Below are positions 11,375 through 22,572 of a stretch of DNA of 64,000 bases, piece by piece. A model generated the notes under the pieces. That model saw only the letters and a program-made list of their open reading frames with translations, was not told the DNA's origin and ran no database searches. Origin of the DNA: Pseudeuparius sepicola (lineage: Eukaryota > Arthropoda > Insecta > Coleoptera > Anthribidae); contig OY987299.1 in assembly GCA_963920635.1 (NCBI GenBank), forward strand, positions 123,071,373-123,135,372. The letters run 5' to 3'. Both the position numbers and the translations under genes were made by a program. Position 1 is the stretch's first letter. Each line of letters opens with the position of its first letter.

Positions 11375-13025
11375 CGAGCCCCGTCCCATATTAGTTGGCC
11401 CAGCTCCCTAAAAACTATAATTCGGTATTTTAATCCGAAACCAGGATTCGTAAATTTACTAAAACGTTATTTACTACTTGCATTTGGCCAGCTTTATATT
11501 ATTTTACACATTTTCTAAATAATTCCATTGTAAGCAAAGAAACATTACTTAGAACGTATTTTATAGTAGATGCAGACTATGCAGAGCCAATGTAATAAAA
11601 ATTTAATATCAAGATGGCTTTGAAATAAACAAACTCATTGTGACAACTAATTTCATTTGACATTTGTAAGTTATTCAGTAGTCTCATACACCCAGTGTTA
11701 AGTCAATATTACTCTTAAAAAATTGTTAAAATGACGCGAGGAAAGGCGGTTAGTGAGGATGTACGGAAGATAATCATTTCTTTGTCACGATCAGGCAAAT
11801 CGGCATCAGAAATTGGTAATATTGTCAATTTATCTCGATATACAGTTCGAAACATCATACGTTTATACAAAAAAACAACCTCTATCGCCCAGAAGCAAAA
11901 AACTGGAAGAAAGCGTAGAGTTACTGATATCAATAAAAGAGCTTTAAGAAGAATACTTGTTGAAAACCGCCGCTCTAATTATGGAGAAATAAGTATTTTA
12001 TGGAATAGTGCAACTGGGAAGAAGTTTTCTAGAACAACATGCCACAGGGTTGCTATGGAATTGGGTTTTAAAGTGTACAAGGTAGATTTAAAGTTTATTT
12101 GTATCTGCAGTTTTAAATCATTTTTTTGAGTAATCTTGTAGGCAAAAGAAAAACCATTACTCACTGACACACAGAAAAAAAAATAAGTTGTATTGGGCAA
12201 AACAATACAGACACTGGTCTCAGCAACAATGGGATTCAGTTCACTGGAGTGACGAATCCAGATTTGAAGTGTGTGTAGGTGATAGCCGGAGTAGGGTAAT
12301 AAGAAAGAAAGAGGAGGCGTATCATACAGACTGTTTGAAAAGAAAAGTCAAATTTCCTGCATCGGTAATGGTTTGGGGATCCATGTCTGCTAAAGGAGTA
12401 GGTAGCCTGCACTTTGTAGAAGGTACTGTGAATGCCGATAAATACATTTATATTTTGGAAACATACCTAAAGTCTACGTTAGAGGAATGCCGAAGAACTG
12501 GATGTGAATTTATTTTTCAACAAGATGGTGCTGCATGTCATACAGCAAAACGGGTTAGAAACTGGCTGTTGGAAAATAATATTCCGCTTTTACCATGGGT
12601 ATCCAGTAGCCCAGATTTGTCCCCAATTGAAGCTTTATGGCATATCATGATGAAAAAGTTACGATTATCACCTGCGAGGACCGTACCAGAACTAAGAGCG
12701 AAATGATTGCCAGGAGTTAGCCAATACCATGTCTAGACGTGTGCAAGCTGTTACAAGTAGAAAAGGTGACGTAACACAGTGGTAGCATTGATTAAATAGT
12801 AGGGTGCCTTATTATCTACAGCCAAAACTTTGCATTGGATACTACTGTTCTTATGTTTTCTTAGTTTATCTAGTAAATTAATACTGTTTTGTATATTTCC
12901 AAGTTAATTTGTTACTGATTTGACTGAAAGAAACCATTATTTTCTTATATTTTATTTCTATTCAAGTTTATTGAATAATTGCCACATTTAGATTGACTGG
13001 GCCAACTAATATGGGACGGGGCTCG
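11375..13025 (+). mobile_element. Tc1-like transposon, 1651 bp, TA target sites
   Basis: Perfect or near-perfect ends CGAGCCCCGTCCCATATTAG and CTAATATGGGACGGGGCTCG lie between TA dinucleotides (11373-11374 and 13026-13027), the hallmark of Tc1/mariner insertion. Inside is a transposase gene in the plus orientation. The ends are well preserved although the coding region carries frameshifts, so it is a fairly recent, now non-autonomous copy. Confidence 0.92.
11731..12785 (+). pseudogene. Tc1-like transposase (DD34E), frameshifted
   Basis: The transposase would cut and paste the surrounding element in the nucleus. The N-terminal part (11731-12081) has a paired-type HTH: KSASEIGNIVNLSRYTVRNI, a GRKRR-type GRPR motif, then TGKKFSRTTCHRVAMELGF. 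The catalytic core follows with HWSDESRF (first D), IFQQDGAACHTA (second D) and SSPDLSPIEALWH (E), and exactly 34 residues separate the second D from the E. The C-terminus SRRVQAVTSRKGDVTQW ends at 12783-12785. A 60-bp segment at 12082-12141 begins GTAGAT and ends TTGTAG and contains a stop; it looks like an intron. Two frame changes remain, one in the A-run at ~12175-12184 and one near 12705. Start chosen at the ATG preceding TRGKAVSEDV. Confidence 0.88.
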
Positions 13026-13367
13026 TATGTATACATTTAATACATTAATTTTAACAAATTTGCATTTTAATCATCAGTTTTATTACTAAATCGCATTTGT
13101 TGGCAAAACTTACAGTTTAATTGTGACCTTCATTACCCTCTTAACTTTTTCATAGGTAAATTGTGGATTTTTCCATCAAATACGATTTAATAACACAATA
13201 ACAGTAATAATAATATAGTGGGAGTGTAGTGCGTGGGAGATAACTAAATGTCCACTTTAATCCTATAAATTTCACTTTATAACATGGCAAAAACAAGAGA
13301 AAGCAAAACACATGCGACATTACAATAACTAGCGCATCCATCAAACATATTCTTCTATATTACATTA

Positions 13368-14118
13368 TACAGGCTGATTCAGTTCCGGTGCTCAACATGG
13401 GAATCTCGGAAACCGTAACAGATACGAAGTCGGTCAAATGGAGGCAAACTTGCGCCTTTGAGCGCCTAACAATATGCCGTTGAGAAAGTTAAAATATTTT
13501 CATGGGTTGTTGAGATATTTAGGAAAAACCGAATTTTTGAAAATTAGATTTTATTTTTTCTGGCGCCATTTGCGATAATATTGAAAAATAAATTATACTT
13601 TTTCATTGCCACTTTTTCTGGACTACGTCCTGGTATTTTTAGATTTTCGGAGCGACGTTTTGTTTTTGAGATAGAGTGAATGTCCATTTTAGCAGCTAAA
13701 ACGAGAAAAAATATGTATGTGTCATACATTGTTGTACTCAGGACAACGATTCATTTCGAATTATGCAATAAAAAATCCAGGTCCGTATTTAAGAAAATGA
13801 AGATGATCCCTCTATCTCAAAAACGAAACGTCGCCCCGAAAATCTAAAAATACTATGACGTAGTCCAAAAAAAGTTGCAATGGAAAAGTATATTTATTTT
13901 TTAATATTATTGCAAATGGCGCCAGAAAAAAATAAAATCTAAATTTCAAAAATTCGGTTTTTCTTAAATATCTCAGCAACCCATGAAAATATTTTAACTT
14001 TCTCAACGGCATATTGTTAGGCGCCCCAAGGCGCAAGTTTGCCTCCATTTGACTGACTTCGTATCTGTTACGGTTTCCGAGATCCCCATGTTGAGCACCG
14101 GAACTGAATCACCCTGTA
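13368..14118. mobile_element. Foldback MITE (751 bp) with TA target sites
   Basis: TACAGGCTGATTCAGTTCCG at the left pairs with CGGAACTGAATCACCCTGTA at the right, and the arms continue to a small centre near 13740. A TA dinucleotide flanks each side. The arm text GTGCTCAACATGGGAATCTC is clearly related to the arms of the elements at 16676 and 57274, so these three form one extended family. No coding sequence remains. Confidence 0.85.
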
Positions 14119-14231
14119 TACATTAGAGATTAGAAGAAAAATAATAATGGTATAATATTTATTGAAGTTGGCAATAATATACTTAGTAACTTTTTAACAG
14201 GAACAAAAGGCGAAATGTGAATAGTAATTAA

Positions 14232-15645
14232 ATGATAACCCGCCATTTGTGCGCGTGTATCACAGACCAACTACATATAGATACATATATAGAGAGTGAT
14301 GAACTCCTTGAAGAAAATTATAGACAAATAGTTTTATCTTCTGTGTTTTCAAAAATATTAGAATACTGTTTTTTGGACAGACTTCAAAACTTTTTTGATA
14401 AACATAAAATAATAAACAACAAGCAATTTGGCTTTAGATCAGGTTTATCTACAGCAGATGCAATTCATCATTTTGCAGACAATGTTTTGACCCATATGGA
14501 AGCTGGTGAGAGTCCCGTGGGAATCTTTTGCGACCTTAGTAAAGCGTTTGATTGTGTAAATCACGATATACTTCTGGATAAATTGGAACGCTATGGCATA
14601 CGTGGAAATTCATTAGAATGGATATCATCCTTTTTAAAAGATCGTACACAGTTTGTTTCTTTGAATTTTGTAGATTCGGATTCTGGTATAGGCGTGGTCA
14701 ATTCTAATATCTTGGGTTCCGCAGGGCTCGATCTTGGGACCGGAACTTTTTCTTGTCTATGTTAATGACATGGGAACAGGCTTGGGAGATGAGTGCAACT
14801 ACACTCTGTATGCCGATGATGCATCTATAGCAATGTCCGACAGGGATAACTCGGATTTGGAACGATGCTGCAATATAAATTTAAATAATTTAATGAAATG
14901 GTTTCAGGAGAATTCTTTGTACTTGAACTTGGAAAAGACTAGCTTCATCAGATTTCACAATTATCAGAACACTACAAATAGAGAGTTAAATATTAAAATT
15001 AATAGTATAAAAGTCGATCAGACATCGCATGTGAGGTTTTTGGGTGTGAAAATCGATGAAAATTTGTCCTGGAAGCTTCACTGTGAAGATATGATTTGTT
15101 CACTGCATAAAAAGTGTTTCTTATTTCGAAACTTAAGAACTGTTCTCTCTCTTGCTCAGCTCATCACGGTTTATTATGCCGAGGTAAGTTCTAGACTTCA
15201 CTACGGTATCTGTTTATGGGGTGCGTCCTCAGTATTGCCGGGAATACTTATTGCTCAGAAGAGGATCATTCGTTGTATTAAATATCTAGATAACCGTCAC
15301 TCATGTAGAACTATATTTAAAGAATTAGGTATTTTAACAGTTACTTCAATTTACATATATGAAGTAGCTGTACTTATTTAGAGAAGGAAATGTAATTTAA
15401 CACAAAATAAAGATATACATTCCTACAATACTAGAACAAAAAATCAGCTAAGAATCCCAGCGGTTCGTTTAGAGGTGAGTAGAAAATCATCTCAATTTAT
15501 AGGAATCAAAATATTCAATAAACTACCATCTAATATTAAAGACTCCAAAACTGTAGCCATTTTTAAAAAGAAATTAAAAGCTAAACTGCTTTTGTATAGT
15601 TTTTATACAATAGATGAATTTTTCAATTCGGACATTAACTTTTAA
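14232..15645 (+). pseudogene. Non-LTR reverse transcriptase, frameshifted
   Basis: RT blocks appear in order: VLSSVFSKILE, KQFGFRSGLSTADAI, FCDLSKAFDCVNHDILL with the first catalytic Asp, SNILG then PQGSILGPELFLVYVNDM, the catalytic TLYADDASIAM, and VRFLGVKIDENLSW. A frameshift near 14720 splits the PQG block. An in-frame TAG at 15379-15381 interrupts the C-terminal part, which otherwise runs on (YNTRTKNQLRIP, FNKLPSNIKDSKTVAIFKKK) to a stop at 15643-15645. The C-terminal layout is that of the Jockey/CR1 group; the exact clade is not settled. Two lesions mean it is inactive. Confidence 0.88.
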
Positions 15646-15953
15646 AATGTTGTTATATTTTCTTTCTCTTTTTTTTATTTGTCGTAATTAATATTATGTA
15701 TGTATACCCTGTATGATCTGTCTATTGTCTGACATTATTACTTTTAAAATAGTTATGTATGTATACTTTTAAAATGTTCTTAACATTTTTATTGTATTTG
15801 CAAGTAAGACTATGTTTGTATACACTGTGTAATATGTCTATTGTTTTGACATTACTCCTGTACTTTTGTATTAGACTTATGGATGTATATGTACATACAG
15901 CCCCTATTTGACGTTTTCCATATGTTTGTGAGCTTACATCGAAGGGAATAAAG

Positions 15954-15976
15954 TTATTATTATTATTATTATTATA
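15954..15976. repeat. (TTA)n microsatellite tail
   Basis: About seven TTA units immediately follow AATAAAG and form the 3' tail of the LINE. Confidence 0.8.
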
Positions 15977-16132
15977 TAGAGAGTCCTGTGGCCAGAAGTT
16001 TGTTACGCCCATGCCGCCCATGGCCCATGGAATCTATCTTAAATTATTTTTCATCTACAAAATTGAGGACTTTTGAAACATTATTTTTTCTGTTAAAAAG
16101 TGACATTGTTGTCCTAACTCTCCCAATCCAGG

Positions 16133-16675
16133 AACTCTAAGTTTCACCTACACTGTACCAACATGGTCGAATTCCCTATTTCCAAAAGAAGCCGTAGGAA
16201 ACACGTTATGTGTTATATTGCGTTTGACACCCTATACTCTCAGGACTCCCACAAATCTCGACAAAAGAAGAAATTAAGCTTTTGTGGCGTCCCCGCGAGA
16301 AGCCCCCGAGCTCTTAGGTCCCATTTCCCTTTCTTATCGCGGGCCGCCCGAAAGGCGCCCCTTTTTCGGGTTCAACCAAGGGTGAAGGGGTGAATGGCGA
16401 TCCGCCCTGAGCGCCGGGGACGACAATAGGAACGGGGAAATGTGGGCTGTTATCGGAAAATCATCCATGGCGCCATCATTCGGTTTTCATATCGCCTCAT
16501 ATTAGTAATTAATGGGTGTCAGGCACGATAATGTTATAGAGTAATGCATTTATTAATCGGGAATTTACGGTAATACCGGTGGATATACACGCAGACAAAT
16601 AATGGAATTTAGGATACAGGACCGCTTTTTTACAAACAACAAGTATTAGTATTAGACGGAAAATTGAACATAATA
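16133..16675. other. Non-coding gap with GC-rich island
   Basis: About 16280-16430 is GC-rich. A 76-codon frame (16163-16393) crosses it but shows no domain. Could be a conserved regulatory island or an old MITE interior; no gene supported. Confidence 0.4.
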
Positions 16676-18293
16676 TACACGGTGTCCCAAATTCGATGCT
16701 CACTATTGGGATCTCGGTAACTACAAGAGATAGAGAGTCGGTTAAATGGGGAAAGTTTTAGACAATTTTATGGTCAATCTGATGCCGCTGAGAAATCAAG
16801 GCTAACTGTGGATCGTTTTCGAGTTATTACCAAAAAACCGAATTTTATCATTTTCGTTTTTCTTAAATATCTTAGAAACCGATGGTTTCTCAAAGACAGG
16901 ACTTTGACATTATTAAGGCACTTTTGTCCAGCCTTTTAAGCGGTAATGTCAGTTTCTTTAAAAAAGTTTTCATTTTCGAGATATGACTCACAACTTTTGA
17001 TTTTCTTATGGACGCCATCTTGGATTTTTACAAATTCGAAATCTACATTAAATTCTCTTTGCAATGATATGTCACACTAATGATTTTTTCGTTAGTTGTA
17101 ACGCTTAAAAGCGTTTTTTTTTTGTCTAATACTAAGTAGGCCATGACAAGTCTGTCAAAACAAATGAAACTCTCAGTTGTTGTTATTGTTATGAAGCCGT
17201 CAGTGTTTTGAGATATGTGTAAAAATGCCGTTTAGTTCTGCGAAAAGGTGGATATGTACAATTATTGTTACACAAAAAACTATAGAAACAGTACAGTGGC
17301 AAAAAGAGTTTATCATACATTATTCCCTGAAAGGCAGCAGCCTCACCGTTAAATTTTTCTTAGATTGAGTAGGAATTTAGAACAACATGAGAGTTTTGTT
17401 GTGCCCAGACCGAAATATGGTTCCAATCGATTGCGCCAATAGATGTTGAAAACATTAAACAAAGTTTAATGAAGCACCGACGATTTCATTTCGAGAGATA
17501 AGTCGCAGAACTCTTTTGCCGAAAACGACTATTCATAGATACTTGACAAAAAATATCACCCCGTGATAGTGCAAAAGTTAAGGCCGGGAAATACTGAACG
17601 CCGACTTGATTTCTGTCATTGGTTTAACAATCAGTGTGAAGTTATTGATAACTTTCCATTAAACATTTGCTGGACCGATGAAACAAGATTTCATAACAGT
17701 GGCATTTTTAATAAACATAAGCACCATTACTGGGCTGTTAATAACCCATATGGTATTAAGGAATCCAGATCTCAACAAAAATTTGGATTCAATGTTTGGT
17801 TTGTTGCATTTGTTTTGACAGACTTGTCATGGCCTACTTAGTATTAGGCAAAAAAACGCTTTTAAGTGTTACAACTAACGAAAAAATCATTAGTGTGAAA
17901 CATCATTGGAAAGAGAATTTCATGTAAATTTCGAATTTGTAAAAATCCAAGATAGCGTCCATAAGAAAATCAAAAGTTGTGAGTCATATCTCGAAAATGA
18001 AAACTTTCTTAAAGAAACTGACATTACCGCTTAAAAGGCTGGACAAAAGTGCCTTAATAATGTCAAAGTCCTGTCTTTGAGAAACCATCGGTTTCTAAGA
18101 TATTTAAGAATAACGAAAATGATAAAATTCGGTTTTTTGGTAATAACTCGAAAACGATCCCAGTTAGCCTTGATTTCTCAGCGGCATCAGATTGACCATA
18201 AAATTGTCTAAAACTTTCCCCATTTAACCGACTCGCTATCTCTTGTAGTTACCGAGATCCCAATGGTGAGCATCGAATTTGGGACACACTGTA
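16676..18293. mobile_element. Long-arm foldback with transposase remnant in the middle
   Basis: The ends TACACGGTGTCCCAAATTCG and CGAATTTGGGACACACTGTA sit between TA dinucleotides. The arms run about 16676-17165 and 17812-18293. They are nearly identical reverse complements, for example around GATCGTTTTCGAGTTATTAC. Between them lies the N-terminal half of a mariner-type transposase (17225-17841). The inner end of the right arm overlaps the coding sequence, so the left arm carries an inverted copy of coding DNA. This points to formation by inverted duplication of part of a once-autonomous element. Confidence 0.88.
17225..17841 (+). pseudogene. Mariner-type transposase, N-terminal half (DUF4817-type HTH)
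   Basis: It starts MPFSSA, then after a one-base frame change continues EKVDMYNYCYTKNY and VYHTLFPERQQPHR, then RLSRNLEQHESFVVPRPKYG. This is the N-terminal helix-turn-helix arrangement of insect mariner-like transposases. Several stops follow. A clean stretch, RPGNTERRLDFCHWF then NICWTDETRFHNSG, holds the first catalytic Asp, followed by NKHKHHYWAVNNP and FGFNVWF. The second and third catalytic blocks are absent, because coding sequence stops where the right arm begins. It is the same family as the C-terminal relic at 1638-2172. Confidence 0.82.
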
Positions 18294-19183
18294 TATGATC
18301 AATTATTATCTAAAAAGCTATAGTAGTTATGATTGTAAACTATAGTCAAATTATATTTTAAGAAGTCCTTACTGGGACTGTCAATTGGTAATTTCGCCAT
18401 TCTATAAGTTGGCATCAAAGCAGGAAAAATGCAACCGGGTCATAAGTCCAGGTCAGTAACAAGCCAATTTGCACAATGAATAACTACCAAAAAGAACAAC
18501 ACAGATGACGGTAAAACTCACGAAACGGACAAAACCCGCGAATATTTTCACTGCCCAAAGTTTGAACCTTTTTGAACGATCCGGAAAACCTTCACTGTCA
18601 CTTTCACAACACCGAAATAAAATTTGCCTGAGTACGCACCATAGACGCAGCCGCAAGTAGCTGATTATACCAAAATACCAAAATGAAAGTGTCGCCATGA
18701 CGTTTGAAATTATTATTAAAATGAGTTGTAGTCATAGTTATTTTTATTTATAGCGGTATAATCGTGATTGCAAAAGGGTTTTTATTTTATTACGTTCTTT
18801 TTTTCGTATCACATCATAAATCAATGAGTGACGTCATTAACTGGTTGCGACGCATATACCAATGTTATACCCATGGTTAACAGAAAATTCCTAGGGATTT
18901 TGTGGAGAATGTCATCTGACAAAATCGGGACTTCTTACAGTAATCGGGGTATAACGAATAATTTGTGCAACCCGCAACCTTTCTTTAGTCACTTGTCACA
19001 TTAAAGTCAATTTTAATTCAATTCAATTTTAGAGTTCAAAAACTATAAGAAAACTTTGAGAACAAAAATAAAAAAAAAATAACAAACCATCCAACCTGGG
19101 ACACCCTGTACATATCTATGTCCCTTCATTATTGAAGCGATGACTTCCTACTACAGAGTTATAGTATTGCTAAACACACTTGA
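18294..19183. other. Non-coding stretch with a repeat and a foldback end
   Basis: A minus-strand frame at 18453-18698 (81 codons, ATG in context CGTCATGG, two hydrophobic stretches) could be a short exon but has no recognised domain and its 3' end lies in a dispersed repeat, so I do not call it a gene. CCTGGGACACCCTGTA ending at 19110 is the right tip of a foldback related to the 43341-44033 copy; its left end was not located. Confidence 0.4.
18370..18472 (+). repeat. Dispersed repeat, copy 1
   Basis: The stretch GGACTGTCAATTGGTAATTT ... AAGTTGGCATCA ... CAGGTCAGTAAC is about 85 percent identical by eye to 25986-26090. No terminal structure is visible. Confidence 0.65.
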
Positions 19184-19964
19184 CTCGTAGCTTTTTTAAG
19201 GGTTATCTTTTTGGTCTTCCAGGTCATTTTAGTGCATATTTTCATTTGCAACGAAAGTGTAGATACTGTTGTTACATAACGATAAAATCAACCGTTTGGG
19301 TTGTAATTGCCAAAACGTGCCCTAAAACACCTGTTAACGTGTTAACTCCAACATTCGAAACATAAAATTTTCACCTACCTCTTTCACATGTTTCAGGTGA
19401 ACTGTACATTCTGAAATCAAGAAAACAAATGCCAAATGGACATTGGTCAACACACCATTGGTTTTCTTGAAATAGGGTGTCCAAATTTTGTCAAATCCAA
19501 TCCTTTCCGTTTTGAAAGTGAATAATTTTTTGTTCATTTTTCATAGAGACTTTTTTCTCACTTTAAACGATACAGTTGATCTGTAACATCTGAAAACGAC
19601 AAGTAAAAATTTTAGGTTTGAATGTTGGAGTTAAAACTTCTTTTGGGACACGTTCTGTCAATTTCAATAAAAACGGTTGATTTTATGGTTATGAAACAAG
19701 AGTACCTACATTTTTTTGCAAATGAAAAGATGCACTAGACTGATGGACCTGGCAAGACCAAAAAGATCCTCAAAAAAGTTACGTGTAAAAGCACGATCCA
19801 AAATCAGCGCAAGTGGTGCCCTCTATGAGATTCGTAGAAATTGACATCTTCAGCTTATTCTCCATCCCCAAAAACACAGCAGTGTCAATTGTCAGTTTAG
19901 CCGCTTGACTATTTTGCGATATAGTGTCATAATTCAATTTCATGAAAAAATGTCAACACCCTGT
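19184..19964. mobile_element. Foldback (family B, copy 1)
   Basis: Left arm 19184-19360 pairs with right arm ~19620-19800, for example TTTTGGTCTTCCAGGTCATT against its degraded complement near 19750. The right arm continues to the tip AACACCCTGTC; the left tip is missing. The same sequence recurs at 43341-44033. Confidence 0.7.
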
Positions 19965-19976
19965 CAGTCAGCAAAC

Positions 19977-20018
19977 GCCTTATTAGGAGAGAAAAATGCC
20001 TTATTAGGAGAGAAAAAT
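19977..20018 (+). repeat. 21-bp perfect tandem duplication
   Basis: Two exact head-to-tail copies of a 21-bp unit that begins GCCTTATTAGGAG lie directly after the foldback end. Likely replication slippage. Confidence 0.9.
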
Positions 20019-21021
20019 GTTATACGACAAACTCACATTTTTTTAGCACGAGGTATAGTATTTCTAAAATCACTTGAAACCGCATAAAAAAACTCTAATT
20101 GGCGTCAGAAAAAGAATATAGGACATAAGCGTTACACAGTTTTCAAAAATATACAACATAATATTTCTTTTAAGGTTTTTTTAAGGTTGTCGTCAAACAC
20201 AACGTAAAGGTTAATGCACCATATAATATTGTCAAAAGGTCTTTAAAAAGTCATATCGATTATAACTATTTACGCCTATCCACCCCATTTGGCTGCACAA
20301 GTGGCCAGCTGTCGAACAGTGCAAGTGTGGTGATATTATATTAGGGGAGCTTGCAGTCACTTGTTTTTACTACAATATTTTCTGCCTCCTTCGTCTCTTT
20401 TTACTACCAATATCAAGTGCGGTTTAATATGGTTAAAAAAGAAGTGTTTTGTATCGTATTTTATTGCCGAGGTGGCATATTATCGAGCTACCCTGGTAAA
20501 ATATAAATGAACTCACTTGGAACACAGTGATATACTCGTACGGGGCGCGATCTATTTCATAGCATTTACCACGCTCTGCTACTGGTAAAAATACCAGACC
20601 TATCAGCAGAAATTACCCGATAAAATTCAAAGCTTTTTATGCGGTTGACTTCGACCCAGTCAAGGAGGCAGCCAATAAGAAATCAAGCCTGGCAATTTGA
20701 TTGGAAGGCATTTCGAAATCCACGGAGCAGGTGTCGACGTAGGCCAGTTAGGCCAGTATAACCAGTGCCATGTACGGAAATAAGGATTGCGCTTTATTTT
20801 ACGGATTTTGGTTTTGTGTATACATTTTTGAGTGGTGTTGTTTTGAGTGAAACAAAATTTTTGGTTTGCTTTGGTTTAAATTATTTCAAAGTTTATTTTA
20901 TTCTTTTTAGAGCATTTAAATAAAATTTTATAATATTATTAAGGGCCAGCAGCACTAAGAAGTTTCTAAGTACCTATATAAGAGCAATTTTATCAAAAAT
21001 TAAAAATAAACGAACGTCAGT
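20019..21021. other. Non-coding stretch
   Basis: Mixed-composition sequence with no supported gene, repeat or terminal structure. Confidence 0.45.
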
Positions 21022-21563
21022 TATACTCCAGTCTGAATAAAATAGAAAGTAGGTCAGTCTTGCGCAATGCGGCATTTGGATCGATGATAAAAAACAGAGT
21101 TGCCAAACGTGGCATATAAAGCTTTCTTTCCACGTCGAAATATAATCCATAACCCGCGATTTCTGATCACTTGCCTCGTTGATATGGCAACCTCGAATTC
21201 CAGGTTCTCCTTCTGTCAGTTCTAGCGCCTCTGATTGGCTTAAAGGCCGAGCGCGCCAAATATCTATTTTTAGAGGGTCCGCAATCCATGGGCGCATCAC
21301 GTCGCGAATACCTTCTCCCCTGCATACTGAAAACCGCGGTTTTGCATTACGGCAGGGGGCGAGTGCTGTAGATTGTGCCACCTTATTTCGGAGTGTTTAT
21401 TGTAATAATTATACGTTAAAAATGCAGGAAACACATTCATTTAGGCCATTTAGGGAATTTTAAACAATACGGGGACGCCCATGGTGGCTTTCATAGAAAT
21501 AATCGGCGAATTCTATACTGCGCATGACTGACCTACTTTCTATTTTATCCAGACTGAAGTATA
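21022..21563. mobile_element. MITE, TATACTYCAGTCTG ends
   Basis: TATACTCCAGTCTGAATAAA at the left pairs with TTTATCCAGACTGAAGTATA at the right, and pairing continues through GAAAGTAGGTCAGTC for about 45 bp. The interior is GC-rich for this window. It carries overlapping frames on both strands, which I regard as incidental. Confidence 0.75.
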
Positions 21564-22572
21564 GTTATATAGTAATACAGGACAGGACGGCTTCTTTGTA
21601 ATTTCTTAATTCTTCCCATGTAAACACAATACCGCAGATGCAATATAATACCACCGAAGATATAACACATGGAAGGGTCAAGGAACACTCCGGATATGGC
21701 CGGGGCAGTCATCCCCTTGTCTCTCGTCCCATGCAAGACACAGTTCATCTATTATAGTCTAGTCGGCTTGAGATAATGGTGAAGGCGGCGGTAACGAAGC
21801 GCTTCCTTCTGTGGTTCCAATTCTACTTTTCGGGAAAATTCAAGGATATATCGGGCCGATAGTGGCCGATCGAAGTGCCGCGGCCAAGTGAAGCTACTAT
21901 GGTTATGATGATACTTTCGCATTCCGAAATATGCAAAGACGACCGGCGCAGAACGTGTAGACTAGACTCCATTATAAAATTACGTTATTATGCAAAAAGC
22001 ACGGTTTATGAGGTGGGGCCCCGTCGCCCCCCTGGCCACCCTCCCGAAGGGGCAGAGGGCGCCGGGCGTTTCCCCCCCAAAACGCCCGGGGGGACGAGGG
22101 GCATAATTGGAGTGTTGTTCCCGGGGCTTTGCCGGGATGAGGCCGACGAAATTGCGCCGGATGTATGATGATATTCGCGCCCCGTTTCTTATTCCCCTTT
22201 GCGGAATTGGCCTGTCAAATTAGGCAAATTCGGGGGCGGCAAACGAACGCGTGCGGTTTTAACACTTGCGAAACGCAATGAAGGGGCAAATATGGACAGA
22301 AACGAAATTTATTCGTGAAATCTGAAAATTGAATTTTCGTCCAGAGATTTTATAATTTTAAAATTTTATAAATTTAAATAGTAGGTACGTTTATATAAAG
22401 ACAGTGTATCTTATTTTTATTTAATAATCGCCTTTTGTAATGTACTTAATAAAAATCGTAATGCCTTTAAAATTCCTATATTTTGCTTAACTTTGTACGA
22501 TAAATAAATTTTAGTCTTGATCTTTGGCTTTTTCTTTCCATATGTCGGCTTCCATCATTTGTTTATTGTCTA
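21564..22572. other. GC-rich island (about 21780-22180) with no gene
   Basis: A sharp rise in GC content with CCCGAAGGGG, GCCGGGCG and AACGCCCGGG motifs and short inverted pairs. A 97-codon frame crosses it but its composition follows the GC content and no domain is visible. It could be a promoter or CpG island, an enhancer, or GC-rich repeat interior. Confidence 0.4.

Larger units (their letters stand above)
14180..15976 (+). mobile_element. 5'-truncated non-LTR retrotransposon (Jockey/CR1-like)
   Basis: A reverse transcriptase frame is followed by a ~300-bp 3' region ending AATAAAG and a (TTA)n tail at 15954-15976, the usual 3' end of insect CR1/Jockey-type LINEs. No endonuclease domain is present, so the copy is 5' truncated, as is common after incomplete reverse transcription. 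The 5' junction near 14180 is approximate. It lies inside the 10495-16132 composite. Confidence 0.85.
10495..16132. mobile_element. Composite nested element with matching outer inverted ends
   Basis: The sequence CCTGGATAGGGAGAGTTGGG at 10495 and the reverse complement of 16095-16132 (CCTGGATTGGGAGAGTTAGG) match over about 35 bp, implying one element or MITE split by later insertions. Flanking sequence GTTTCACCT appears just left of the left end and again at ~16140. Nested inside are a Tc1-like element, a foldback and a LINE. Without those three, about 1.4 kb of original interior remains, with no recognised coding sequence. The same flanking sequence family (AGTTTCAAAACAA..., GTTTCACCTA) occurs at 27070-27190. 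Confidence 0.55.

Noticed and set aside
16163..16393. 76-codon frame in a GC-rich block
   Set aside because: Basic low-information composition and no domain; the GC content explains the open frame.
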